Positions 16,427 through 23,607 of a stretch of 24,539 bases of DNA are shown one piece after another. The position numbers and the translations under genes were made by a program. Source of the DNA: Lachnospiraceae bacterium (GTDB taxonomy: Bacteria; Bacillota; Clostridia; Lachnospirales; Lachnospiraceae). Each line of letters opens with the position of its first letter. Position 1 is the first letter of the stretch. Under the pieces are notes generated by a model. It saw nothing but the letters and a program-made list of their open reading frames with translations. It made no database searches and had not been told where the DNA came from. The DNA lies in assembly GCA_900751785.1 (NCBI GenBank), contig CAADSM010000008.1:1-24539 (forward strand). The letters run 5' to 3'.

Positions 16427-17443
16427 TTAATTGAATCCGATCAGTCTCCTCGCCACACTGTAGGCCAGGGAGGACACTTTCCTTCCCGAGCGTCCCGGCA
16501 GGTTCATCGTCTGTCCGAGAATGCCGTACCGAATCTTAAAAAATGTCTTGTAGTCTTTCTTCTTCAGGTATCCCCAGAGCTCCTTCTTCTTCTCGAGATT
16601 CTCCTTTTTCTTTGAACGGATACAGAGGATTGACGAAACCGTCATCATGATCGCAAGATAATTTATCATATATTTGCGGAGCTTCCTGCTGGTGATCAGC
16701 TTCAGCTCATACATGGCGATCATACTCTTCGTCACAAAGAGCTGCTGGTCGATCCTGCTGATCATCACCTTCTCATTGACAGACTGGTCTTCCCGTCCGA
16801 TAAAATATCTGTAAAAATCCACATTCAGATAATACAGCATCCGAACGTGAGGCAGCGGATAATACACGTAGATATTGTCAACATAAAACGTATGCTTCGG
16901 CAGCTTAAGCTGGCAGAGCCGAAGCATCTCTGTCCGGTAGATCACAGAATGCATCAAGATATATTGATCCAGGCGGAAACGCCCGATGTCGTCCCACCGG
17001 AAGATCTGGTTCTCCGGCAGTACATTATCATAGCGGATCACCTTCTTGTTCGTCATCCCCACCTTCTCATATACATAGTTGGAAATGATCATATCAACCG
17101 GCGAATCCGCGTCTACAAAGCCTTTCACCGCGTCCAGGATCTTGAGGAGCGCCTCTCTGTCGACCCAGTCGTCACTGTCTACGACCTTAAAATATCTCCC
17201 CGTGGCATGCTCCAGTCCGCAGTTGACTGCGTCCCCGTGTCCTCCGTTTTCCTTCTTGACTGCTTTTACGATCGTCGGATACTTCTCCTGGTATTTCTCC
17301 GCGATCTCCTGAGTCCCATCCTTCGAACCGTCGTTTACGACAATGATCTCAACGTCCTCTCCGCCGGCCAGGATCGAGTTGATCGCCTTTTCCATATAAG
17401 CCTCAGAGTTGTAGCATGGTATAGCAAATGAAATATATTTCAT
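16427..17443 (-). CDS. Family 2 glycosyltransferase
   Basis: 338 residues with RBS GGGAGG. GT-A fold at the N-terminus: SFAIPCYNSEAYMEKAINSIL (5-25), IIVVNDGSKDGT (33-44) for the nucleotide, NGGHGDAVNCGLEHATG (66-82), and the metal-binding DSDDW (89-93). The C-terminal half is basic (KKKENLEKKKELW) and lacks clear membrane helices, so the enzyme is probably cytoplasmic or peripherally bound. Such enzymes add a sugar from a nucleotide donor to a glycan, lipid or teichoic acid acceptor; donor and acceptor are not predictable. It stands alone rather than in a polysaccharide cluster. Its promoter shares its -35 region with that of the divergent phosphofructokinase gene. Confidence 0.88.
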   Translation of the reverse strand: MKYISFAIPCYNSEAYMEKAINSILAGGEDVEIIVVNDGSKDGTQEIAEKYQEKYPTIVKAVKKENGGHGDAVNCGLEHATGRYFKVVDSDDWVDREALLKILDAVKGFVDADSPVDMIISNYVYEKVGMTNKKVIRYDNVLPENQIFRWDDIGRFRLDQYILMHSVIYRTEMLRLCQLKLPKHTFYVDNIYVYYPLPHVRMLYYLNVDFYRYFIGREDQSVNEKVMISRIDQQLFVTKSMIAMYELKLITSRKLRKYMINYLAIMMTVSSILCIRSKKKENLEKKKELWGYLKKKDYKTFFKIRYGILGQTMNLPGRSGRKVSSLAYSVARRLIGFN

Positions 17444-17486
17444 GCATCTTTCCTCCCTGCATAATTTCTTGTGCGGTCCGGCAGAC

Positions 17487-17499
17487 TTATCAGATGGGG
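17487..17499 (+). repeat. 13-nt exact match to the intergenic element at 8667-8679
   Basis: TTATCAGATGGGG is identical to the minus strand of 8667-8679. Here it lies in the leader of the glycosyltransferase transcript, inside the loop of a short stem (GTCCGGC 17476-17482 with GCCGGAT 17504-17510; one end base unpaired). No longer similarity to the other element was found. Confidence 0.3.
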
Positions 17500-17527
17500 C
17501 AAGGCCGGATCACCTGCACGCGGGTTT

Positions 17528-17557
17528 ATTATAACATTTCTCTGTGTATATTGTAAA
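17528..17557 (-). promoter_or_regulatory. Promoter of the glycosyltransferase gene
   Basis: On the minus strand TTTACA (17557-17552), an 18-nt spacer, then a perfect TATAAT (17533-17528). The leader to the ATG is about 80 nt. Confidence 0.75.
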
Positions 17558-17579
17558 ATTTATTTTTTTACTATATAGT
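17551..17579 (+). promoter_or_regulatory. Promoter of the phosphofructokinase gene
   Basis: TTGTAA (17551-17556), a 17-nt spacer, then TATAGT (17574-17579). Its -35 box occupies almost the same bases as the -35 box of the divergent glycosyltransferase promoter, so polymerase can bind only one of them at a time. Confidence 0.75.
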
Positions 17580-17595
17580 ATGTAATATATTGCCG

Positions 17596-17640
17596 GTTAC
17601 TGTGAACAGTAACTGCAGCTGAACTGTTGTTCTGCAGCAG
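17596..17640 (+). promoter_or_regulatory. Two adjacent hairpins in the phosphofructokinase leader
   Basis: The first is a perfect repeat, GTTACTGT (17596-17603) with ACAGTAAC (17606-17613). The second is CTGCAGCTGAAC (17613-17624) with GTTCTGCAGCAG (17629-17640), pairing 10 of 12. Both fall in the 5' part of the transcript, before RBS AAGGAGGT. There is no T-tract, so they are not a terminator. They could stabilise the mRNA or bind a protein. Confidence 0.5.
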
Positions 17641-17675
17641 ACGTTATAGAATCCAACTATCCAAGGAGGTAACAA

Positions 17676-18899
17676 ATGAAAAAAAATGTAATTGTCGGCC
17701 AGTCCGGAGGTCCCACTGCCGTTATCAACGCCAGCCTGTACGGTGTCGTGAGCGAGGCCCTGAAGCACTCTGACACAATTGGGAATGTTTATGGAATGAT
17801 CAACGGGATCGAGGGCTTCTTAAACGGACAAATGATGGATATGAAGCCGCTGGAAGAATCCGGTGAACTGGAGCTGATCCGCACGACCCCGGGATCTTAC
17901 CTCGGCTCCTGCAGATACAAACTCCCCGAGGACCTGGACGACGCCGTCTATCCTGAGCTGTTCCGCAGATTTTCCGAATATGAGATCGGATATTTTTTCT
18001 ACATTGGAGGAAATGATTCGATGGATACCGTCAGCAAGCTTTCACGATATGCAGAGAAGGCCGGCAGCGAGGTTCGTTTTATCGGTGTCCCGAAGACGAT
18101 CGACAACGACCTGGTCCTCACCGACCACACGCCCGGGTTCGGGAGCGCGGCAAAATATGTCGCTTCGACCGTGAGAGAGATCGCCATTGACGCATCCGTG
18201 TATGACAATAAAAAATCCGTAACGATCGTGGAGATCATGGGACGGCATGCCGGATGGCTGACTGCTGCCAGCGTGCTTGCCAGAAAGTTCGAGGGAGACA
18301 ACCCTGTGCTCATCTATCTGCCCGAGACCGCGTTTGACCCGGATGCTTTTATCGAAGATGTGCGCAGGGCATTCGAATCCGTCAACAACCTGGTCGTCTG
18401 TATCTCTGAAGGCATCAATGACGGGAAGGGCACCTTCATCTGCGAGCTTGCCAGCAGCGTAGGCGTGGACACATTCGGACACAAGATGCTCACCGGCTCC
18501 GGAAAATATCTCGAGAACCTGGTGAAGGAAAAGCTGGGCGTGAAGGTCCGCTCCATCGAGCTCAACGTATCCCAGAGATGTTCTTCGGCTATGCTCTCCG
18601 CCACGGATCAGGAAGAGGCTGTGGCTTCCGGCGCCTGCGGCGTCAATGCAGCACTGGCCGGCGAGACCGGTAAAATGATCGCCTTCCGCAGAGTGCCCGG
18701 CGAAGCATACTGTCTCGAATATGTGACCGAAGACGTGAACCTCATCTGCAATCAGGAAAAAGCCGTGCCCGCCGAGTGGATCACCCGCGGAGGATCTGAT
18801 ATCGGACAGGAGTTCATCGACTATGCGCTGCCCCTCATCCAGGGCGACGTCATGATCCCCTCCGAGAACGGCCTTCCGAAATTCGCATATCGTAAATAA
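17676..18899 (+). CDS. pfp: 6-phosphofructokinase, predicted pyrophosphate-dependent (PFP type)
   Basis: 407 residues with an ideal RBS (AAGGAGGTAAC). Phosphate-donor loop GQSGGPTAVIN (8-18). The loop GGNDS (111-115) has D114 where ATP enzymes have Gly. PKTIDND (139-145) has K140 where ATP enzymes have Gly. Asp plus Lys at these two sites is the known signature of PPi use. The fructose-6-phosphate side is MGRHAGWL (188-195). It is longer than bacterial ATP-PFK (about 320). The enzyme catalyses fructose 6-phosphate + PPi to fructose 1,6-bisphosphate + Pi, reversibly, in the cytoplasm. It is transcribed alone, with a structured leader, and divergent from the glycosyltransferase. Donor specificity is inferred from two residues and has not been tested. 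Confidence 0.9.
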   Translation: MKKNVIVGQSGGPTAVINASLYGVVSEALKHSDTIGNVYGMINGIEGFLNGQMMDMKPLEESGELELIRTTPGSYLGSCRYKLPEDLDDAVYPELFRRFSEYEIGYFFYIGGNDSMDTVSKLSRYAEKAGSEVRFIGVPKTIDNDLVLTDHTPGFGSAAKYVASTVREIAIDASVYDNKKSVTIVEIMGRHAGWLTAASVLARKFEGDNPVLIYLPETAFDPDAFIEDVRRAFESVNNLVVCISEGINDGKGTFICELASSVGVDTFGHKMLTGSGKYLENLVKEKLGVKVRSIELNVSQRCSSAMLSATDQEEAVASGACGVNAALAGETGKMIAFRRVPGEAYCLEYVTEDVNLICNQEKAVPAEWITRGGSDIGQEFIDYALPLIQGDVMIPSENGLPKFAYRK

Positions 18900-18945
18900 T
18901 CTTTCTTCTGCCCGGAGGCGCCCCCACGCCCACGCAGGAGACAAC

Positions 18946-19017
18946 GCAAAAGCCGCAGAAACGGCGTGCTGCTGTCCGTGCCATTCGGCACGTACAGCAC
19001 CGCATCGTCTCTGCGGC
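18946..19017 (-). terminator. Long hairpin terminator between PFK and SEDS genes
   Basis: Nested stem: outer GCCGCAGA (18952-18959) with TCTGCGGC (19010-19017), middle GTGCTG with CAGCAC, and an inner CGTGCC with GGCACG around ATTC. On the minus strand it is followed by TTTTGCG, so it best serves the PadR-SEDS operon ending at 19067. It may also stop the converging PFK transcript. Confidence 0.8.
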
Positions 19018-19066
19018 CATTCTATTGACCTCTCCCCACTTCTTCCTGTCCTCTGCTCCCGCGGTC

Positions 19067-20410
19067 TTATTCACTTGTGCGAAACAGCTTCGCAGACAGC
19101 TTTCTCTCCGGCGCGGTATTCTGATACCGGTAAATGCTCAGCAGAAGTCCCAGCATGATATATGTCACCATCATCCCGGTCCCGCTGGAAGTGAGGAACG
19201 GGCAGTAGCTGTCGAGATAGGCTGCCCCCAGGTTTACGGCGATATAGATCAGCATCTCGATCAGGAATACAGCGCAGCAGCCGGTTCCCATCAGCATGCC
19301 GAGCTGATTCCTCTGGCGGAAGGAAATACGCATAAACCGGATAAAGAGAAAGAGGATCAGTCCCACGATCAGCGCCGCTGCCAGTATCCCATAGGATGCG
19401 GCCACACCGCTGAGCACAAATTCCACCATGTTCGGGAACCGCGCGATATTCCCCGCGCCTCCTTCTCCGATCATCCTGCTTCCGCTCACCAGATCTCTGA
19501 CGGCAGAAGCTGCATATCCGGGCCCTGTACCTGCAGGATCCAATACGTATCTCAGCCGCTCCCGCTGATACCCCGAGCTGAAGAACCATACGAATACAGC
19601 CGCCGCTGCCGGAGCACCTGCTGCAAGCACCGCGATTCCCGCCAGGACAGGTTTCCTCGCCACCCTGAACCATCTCTTCCAGACTGCCGCTGCCAGCACC
19701 ACAAGACAGGTCAGCATAAGCACTCCCGCAAAAACGATGTTTGGTCTCCCTGCTGCGATCAGCACCGACGGCAGCATCCATAGCACTGCTTTCAGAAGAG
19801 CACGGTATCCCTGTCCTCTATATCGATACAGGACTGCAGCGTAGAGCGGGACAGTCAGGAACTGTACATAGGACAGTGTGAATGTGCCCGCCAGCGGGAT
19901 CTCGATCCAATTCATGGATCCGTTCACTGATACACTGAAGAATATCGGACCAACGGCAAAGAAAAGAAACATAAGGATGAGGAGCTCTCTGGCACGCACG
20001 GCAATCCGGGTGTAATCTGCAAAGCAGACTCCGATCATGACCGCAAGTCCTGCGATCATATACGGAATACTTCCCGACGGACCAGCTCCTCCTTCCCCGC
20101 CCGCAGCGATCCATTTTTCCTGCAGCAGATACTGGACCAGATATCCCACGATACTCAGCACTGCGATCAGCGCGATCATCCCCCACGCCATCTTCGGCCG
20201 ATGGATCCTGTCCAGTTCATTTCCTGTCTCCACCGGATCTCCCATCTCACGCACTGCCGCTTCCTCCGCCTCTGCCTGTTCCATCCCCTCACTCAAAAAG
20301 GCAGCCTTCTGATCCTCGATATGGCAGAGAAACTCTTCCCTCACAGCTCCCCTCGCCATCCTGCACCGGATCTGCTCTGTCAGTATCGTCAAATATTCTT
20401 CCGCTCTCAT
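19067..20410 (-). CDS. HAAS/permease-prefix domain fused to a divergent SEDS (FtsW/RodA/SpoVE-like) membrane protein
   Basis: 447 residues. Residues 1-70 are a soluble helical HAAS/permease-prefix domain (EEYLTILTEQI, then EEAAVREMGDPVETGNEL), often found in proteins encoded next to PadR regulators. About ten membrane helices follow, with SEDS landmarks: NGSMNWIEIPLAG (163-175, compare NGAxRWI), GGAGNIARFPNMVEFVLSGVAASYGILAA (317-345) and PFLTSSGTGMMVTYIMLGLLLSIYR (404-428). The position of the catalytic Asp of RodA (in the HTDF region) is held by E330, and the usual QPSE motif is replaced by TLSY. SEDS proteins polymerise peptidoglycan from lipid II; whether this one can is doubtful. The start overlaps the PadR stop (ATGA) and its RBS GGAGGGG lies inside padR, so the two are coupled. 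Confidence 0.8.
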   Translation of the reverse strand: MRAEEYLTILTEQIRCRMARGAVREEFLCHIEDQKAAFLSEGMEQAEAEEAAVREMGDPVETGNELDRIHRPKMAWGMIALIAVLSIVGYLVQYLLQEKWIAAGGEGGAGPSGSIPYMIAGLAVMIGVCFADYTRIAVRARELLILMFLFFAVGPIFFSVSVNGSMNWIEIPLAGTFTLSYVQFLTVPLYAAVLYRYRGQGYRALLKAVLWMLPSVLIAAGRPNIVFAGVLMLTCLVVLAAAVWKRWFRVARKPVLAGIAVLAAGAPAAAAVFVWFFSSGYQRERLRYVLDPAGTGPGYAASAVRDLVSGSRMIGEGGAGNIARFPNMVEFVLSGVAASYGILAAALIVGLILFLFIRFMRISFRQRNQLGMLMGTGCCAVFLIEMLIYIAVNLGAAYLDSYCPFLTSSGTGMMVTYIMLGLLLSIYRYQNTAPERKLSAKLFRTSE

Positions 20411-20742
20411 ACAACCCCTCCTGCCTCAAGCACGCTCAGAACGGCATGCGCGTAATTCTTCCATTCGTCCTGTTTCTCAGCCAGAGCTTTCCTCCCCTGT
20501 TTCGTAATACTGTAGTACTTACGTGTCTTGCTGCCTACCACCTTCTCATACGCGGTCAGGAGTTCCTTCTCCTCCATGCTGTGAAGCAGCGGATACAGCG
20601 TGCCCGCCTTCAGCTCAAACACGTTCTGAGACCGCTCTCTCAGCGTCTCAATCATCTCATAGCCATACATGTCCTTCTCTGACAGCAGCTTCAACAGGAG
20701 CATCCCCGTGCTGCCCGACACCAGACTTTTATCAACAGCCAT
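20407..20742 (-). CDS. PadR-family transcriptional regulator
   Basis: 111 residues with RBS AAGGAGGG. Winged-helix core: LLKLLSEKDMYGYEMIETL (17-35), the recognition region ELKAGTLYPLLHSMEEKELL (43-62), and the wing GSKTRKYYSITKQGRKAL (70-87), followed by a dimerisation helix. The length is that of small PadR (subfamily 2-like) proteins. PadR repressors usually control their own operon together with a membrane or transport protein and release DNA on binding a small hydrophobic ligand. Here the gene is followed with a 4-nt ATGA overlap by the HAAS-SEDS gene. The promoter is embedded in a long inverted repeat that is the obvious auto-operator. Confidence 0.93.
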   Translation of the reverse strand: MAVDKSLVSGSTGMLLLKLLSEKDMYGYEMIETLRERSQNVFELKAGTLYPLLHSMEEKELLTAYEKVVGSKTRKYYSITKQGRKALAEKQDEWKNYAHAVLSVLEAGGVV

Positions 20743-20821
20743 TTTCTTTCCCTCCTTCCTGGATCTTGTCGATATACTCTGTCTGGAAATCCTTTGCCGG
20801 CATCATCCTTTCCGCACAAAT

Positions 20822-20875
20822 ATATATCGGCAATCTATATATATTTCCTTTATTATATATAGATTACCGATATAT
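20822..20875. promoter_or_regulatory. Inverted repeat, probable PadR operator
   Basis: Two 21-nt arms (20822-20842 and 20855-20875) are inverted copies with a single mismatch, separated by 12 nt. The core of each arm is TATCGG(C/T)AATCTATATA. The right arm covers the spacer and part of the -10 of the padR promoter and reaches its -35, and the left arm lies just downstream of the start site. Two equal half-elements fit binding by one or two repressor dimers. Confidence 0.7.
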
Positions 20876-20880
20876 GTCAA
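20852..20880 (-). promoter_or_regulatory. Consensus sigma-A promoter of padR operon
   Basis: On the minus strand TTGACA (20880-20875), a 17-nt spacer, then TATAAT (20857-20852): both boxes are perfect. Such a strong promoter requires tight repression, consistent with the overlapping inverted repeat. Confidence 0.9.
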
Positions 20881-21034
20881 TATACTATATAATAATGCCT
20901 GTCAGCAGAACAGCCCGCGCCGACATGGCAGTGCCAGCGCATTCCTTTTTCAATGCTTCATAGTCTGCAGTGCTGATAATTTTTCTATTTTTTAACACCG
21001 TTTATTTCCCACAAAACAGCTTTGATAAAACGCT
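20881..21034. other. Intergenic stretch between divergent padR and AraC-type genes
   Basis: No gene can be called with confidence. On the minus strand a 37-codon frame (GTG 20998 to TAG 20885) reads like ordinary protein (IISTADYEALKKECAGTA) and ends beside the padR promoter. It has only a weak GGGA before its GTG. It may be a remnant or a small protein. Confidence 0.25.
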
Positions 21035-21063
21035 TTGAAAATCATACGATTTTATGTTACAAT
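21035..21063 (+). promoter_or_regulatory. Promoter of the AraC-type regulator gene
   Basis: TTGAAA (21035-21040), a 17-nt spacer, then TACAAT (21058-21063), followed by a leader of about 55 nt to the ATG. Confidence 0.75.
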
Positions 21064-21124
21064 TTATCCAATGACAATATTGTGCTATTTTAAACAAATA
21101 TCTTGCTAACATAGGAGGCGGCTT

Positions 21125-22360
21125 ATGGAACTGAACTGCCTGGAATTATTTATGAAAACTCTGAGCGGGATCAACATCAATACAGTCATTTTCAGAAAGG
21201 ACTGCTCAAATCTGGAGCTTGTAGACAACAGATTCCGGATGCATCTCTATGAGAATTATCCCTACGGCAGCACACTCAGCCTCAGCAGCCAGAAGATCAA
21301 GAAGAATACTCTTGTCTGTAAGACGGATGAATTTTCCCACACGTATTTTTTTCTGAGGATCCCGGAAGAATTTCTCTCAGAGGAAGACACTGATTTTATG
21401 TCCATCGGACCTTTCTTATCTAGACGCAAAAGCCACGGCGAGATCTACCAGATCATGCAGGACAATGCTCTGCCGGAACGTCTGCTGAACGACGTTTCCG
21501 CCTTCTATGACTCGATCCCGGTCGTCGACAATCTGCCGGCCTTTCAGAACGTCATCCTGCAGCTTGCCGCCGGACTGTTCGGAACAGAATACCATTTTGA
21601 TTATCTGCCTGAGGACAGTGTCCTCTTTCTCGGCAGCGGCAAAATATATAATACAGTAAAAGACAATCCGCAGATGGCAAGGGACAGCATTGCGGAAAGA
21701 TATGAGGTGGAAAATGAACTGATGGCTGCAATCTCAGCCGGCGATTATGACAGAGCGCACGAACTCCACGGGAGGTTCATCAAATACCATATACGCCCAC
21801 GCGCAAAAAGTCCGCTCCGGAACCAGCAGCATCTGTCCATTATCCTGAATACGCTCTGCCGCAAAGCAGCAGAAGCCGGCGGAGTTCACCCGCTCTATAT
21901 CGACGACCTCTCCACACGGTTCGCCGTCCTGATCAACGAGGTCAATTCCCTGACCGGCATCAGCGCACTCCCCGGAGAGATGATCCACAAGTACTGTCTG
22001 CTTGTAAAAAATCATGCCATGAAGGGATATTCAGCTGTGACAAAGGAGATCATCTCGTACATTGATTTTCATTACACGGAGGACCTGAACCTCAACTTCT
22101 TTGCCAAGATGTTCAATATCTCCAAGACATACCTGTCCAATCTCTTCCGCAAAGAGACGGGCAGCACGCTCACAGAATTTATCCATCAGGTCAGGATGCG
22201 CAAGGCGATCACGCTGATCAATTCGTCGGCCCTCCCGATCACTGCGATCGCGACAGCCTGCGGATATAACGATATCAATTATTTCATCCGCATATTCAAG
22301 CGGACCTACGGGCTGTCGCCCAAACAGTACCAGAAGACGATCATGCACACGGGGCACTGA
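21125..22360 (+). CDS. AraC-family transcriptional regulator with a large N-terminal sensor region
   Basis: 411 residues; RBS AGGAGG 7-8 nt before ATG. The C-terminal AraC/XylS domain (about 307-406) has two helix-turn-helix units: NLNFFAKMFNISKTYLSNLF (322-341) and the PITAIATACGYNDINYFIRIF region (372-392), with RTYGLSPKQY at 394-403. The long N-terminal part is not a cupin arm of the AraC type. Residues about 200-285, including PLRNQQHLSIILNTLCRKAA and GGVHPLYIDDLS, resemble a helical region common in clostridial AraC-type regulators; its ligand is unknown. The gene directly downstream on the same strand is a PLP-dependent aminotransferase 80 nt away, without a clear terminator between, so it may be a target or operon partner. 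Confidence 0.9.
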   Translation: MELNCLELFMKTLSGININTVIFRKDCSNLELVDNRFRMHLYENYPYGSTLSLSSQKIKKNTLVCKTDEFSHTYFFLRIPEEFLSEEDTDFMSIGPFLSRRKSHGEIYQIMQDNALPERLLNDVSAFYDSIPVVDNLPAFQNVILQLAAGLFGTEYHFDYLPEDSVLFLGSGKIYNTVKDNPQMARDSIAERYEVENELMAAISAGDYDRAHELHGRFIKYHIRPRAKSPLRNQQHLSIILNTLCRKAAEAGGVHPLYIDDLSTRFAVLINEVNSLTGISALPGEMIHKYCLLVKNHAMKGYSAVTKEIISYIDFHYTEDLNLNFFAKMFNISKTYLSNLFRKETGSTLTEFIHQVRMRKAITLINSSALPITAIATACGYNDINYFIRIFKRTYGLSPKQYQKTIMHTGH

Positions 22361-22440
22361 GCGGCTGCAGATATCGATCTTTTTCGGGCTGTCATAGTAT
22401 CATTTTCTATTAAGAGTGTATTGGAAAGAAGGATGTGACC

Positions 22441-23550
22441 ATGAACACAAGACCTGTTTTTCACGGAAGTGATATAGAAAAAATCTGCGAATATTATCAT
22501 CTGGACAGAGAAGACATCGTTAATTTCGGGGCTAATGTCAATCCCCTCGGACTGTCTGAAACTGTTAAAAATGCCATTGCCTCCCATCTGGATCTTCTCT
22601 CTTCCTATCCCGACCGGGATTATACCTCACTGCGGGAGACCATCTCCGGATACTGCGGCATCCCGGCTGATTTCGTCCTGCCGGGGAACGGCTCCAGCGA
22701 GCTCATCGCGCTCCTCATCGAGGCCCGGGCGCCGAAGCATACCCTCATCCTGGGCCCCACCTACTCCGAATATTCCAGAGAGCTCGCCTTCTCCGGGAGC
22801 ACGCAGGAATACTATCATCTGCGGGAGGACAGGAATTTTGAGCTTGATGTGGAGGATCTCTGCCGTGCCCTCGAAGAAGGCGGCTATGACTTTCTCATCC
22901 TCTGCAACCCGAACAATCCAACTTCCTCCGCCGTAATGCAGGAAGACCTGCGCAGTCTGCTCAGCTTCTGCGCTAAAAGCGATGTTTTTGTCATGATCGA
23001 CGAGACCTATGTAGAGTTCGCCCCGGACGTAAACGCCGTGACCGCGGTGCCGCTGGCAAAAGGGTTTTCCAATCTGATGGTCCTCCGCGGCGTGTCCAAA
23101 TTCTTCGCCGCGCCCGGGATGCGCCTTGGCTACGGGATCACCGGCAATACGGACTTTCTCCGGGTAATGAAGGAAAAGCAGATCCCCTGGTCGCTGAACA
23201 GCATCGGTGCATTCGCGGGAGAGCAGATGCTCAAAGACAGCTGCTATATCGAAAAGACACGCTCGCTCATCCTCTCCGAGCGCAGCCGCATGTACAGCGC
23301 ATTGAGCGAAATGACGGGGTGCAGGGTATACACCCCTTACGCCAACTTCATTCTGCTCCGGATCACAAAGACCGGGCTCACCTCCTATGATGTGTTCGAA
23401 AACTGCATAAAAAAAGGGCTCATGATACGCGACTGCTCCTCCTTCCAGTGCCGGGACGGAGAATACGTCCGCTTCTGTATCATGATGCCCGATGATAATA
23501 CAAGACTCCTTGATGCCCTCCATTCAGAATTTTCTGAACGCGGCATCTGA
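22441..23550 (+). CDS. PLP-dependent class I/II aminotransferase, HisC/CobD-like
   Basis: 369 residues from ATG 22441, chosen because AAGGA lies 7 nt before it; an upstream in-frame GTG (22435) is too close to that site. Fold type I motifs: FGANVNPLG (29-37), SYPDRDY (55-61), GNGSSELI (82-89), CNPNNPT (155-161), DETYVEF (187-193), the Schiff-base lysine K220 in GVSKFFAAPGMRLGY, and R344 in YVRFC for the substrate carboxylate. GANVNPLG and IRDCSSF near the C-terminus resemble CobD (threonine-phosphate decarboxylase), whereas overall length also fits histidinol-phosphate aminotransferase. No histidine or cobalamin genes are nearby, so the substrate stays open. It sits behind the AraC-type regulator. 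Confidence 0.88.
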   Translation: MNTRPVFHGSDIEKICEYYHLDREDIVNFGANVNPLGLSETVKNAIASHLDLLSSYPDRDYTSLRETISGYCGIPADFVLPGNGSSELIALLIEARAPKHTLILGPTYSEYSRELAFSGSTQEYYHLREDRNFELDVEDLCRALEEGGYDFLILCNPNNPTSSAVMQEDLRSLLSFCAKSDVFVMIDETYVEFAPDVNAVTAVPLAKGFSNLMVLRGVSKFFAAPGMRLGYGITGNTDFLRVMKEKQIPWSLNSIGAFAGEQMLKDSCYIEKTRSLILSERSRMYSALSEMTGCRVYTPYANFILLRITKTGLTSYDVFENCIKKGLMIRDCSSFQCRDGEYVRFCIMMPDDNTRLLDALHSEFSERGI

Positions 23551-23568
23551 ATCTCTATCTGAAACTGT

Positions 23569-23593
23569 CAGCGGAGCGGCGTCTGCTCCGCTG
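23569..23593. terminator. Hairpin between converging genes, possible bidirectional terminator
   Basis: A 9-bp perfect stem, CAGCGGAGC (23569-23577) with GCTCCGCTG (23585-23593), with a 7-nt loop, between the aminotransferase and DUF3887 stops. Neither side has a strong T-tract; only short runs follow. Confidence 0.6.
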
Positions 23594-23607
23594 AAAATGT
23601 CCTGGTC

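Noticed and set aside
18042..18944. 300-codon minus-strand open frame over the phosphofructokinase
   Set aside because: It is antisense to a gene with complete PFK motifs; the composition is non-protein-like and no Shine-Dalgarno site is present.
22361..22440. Separate promoter for the aminotransferase gene
   Set aside because: TAGTAT and TATTAA hexamers occur but no -35 is correctly spaced; read-through from the AraC-type gene is as likely.
22627..23523. 298-codon minus-strand open frame over the aminotransferase
   Set aside because: Antisense shadow; the PLP-enzyme motifs lie on the plus strand.
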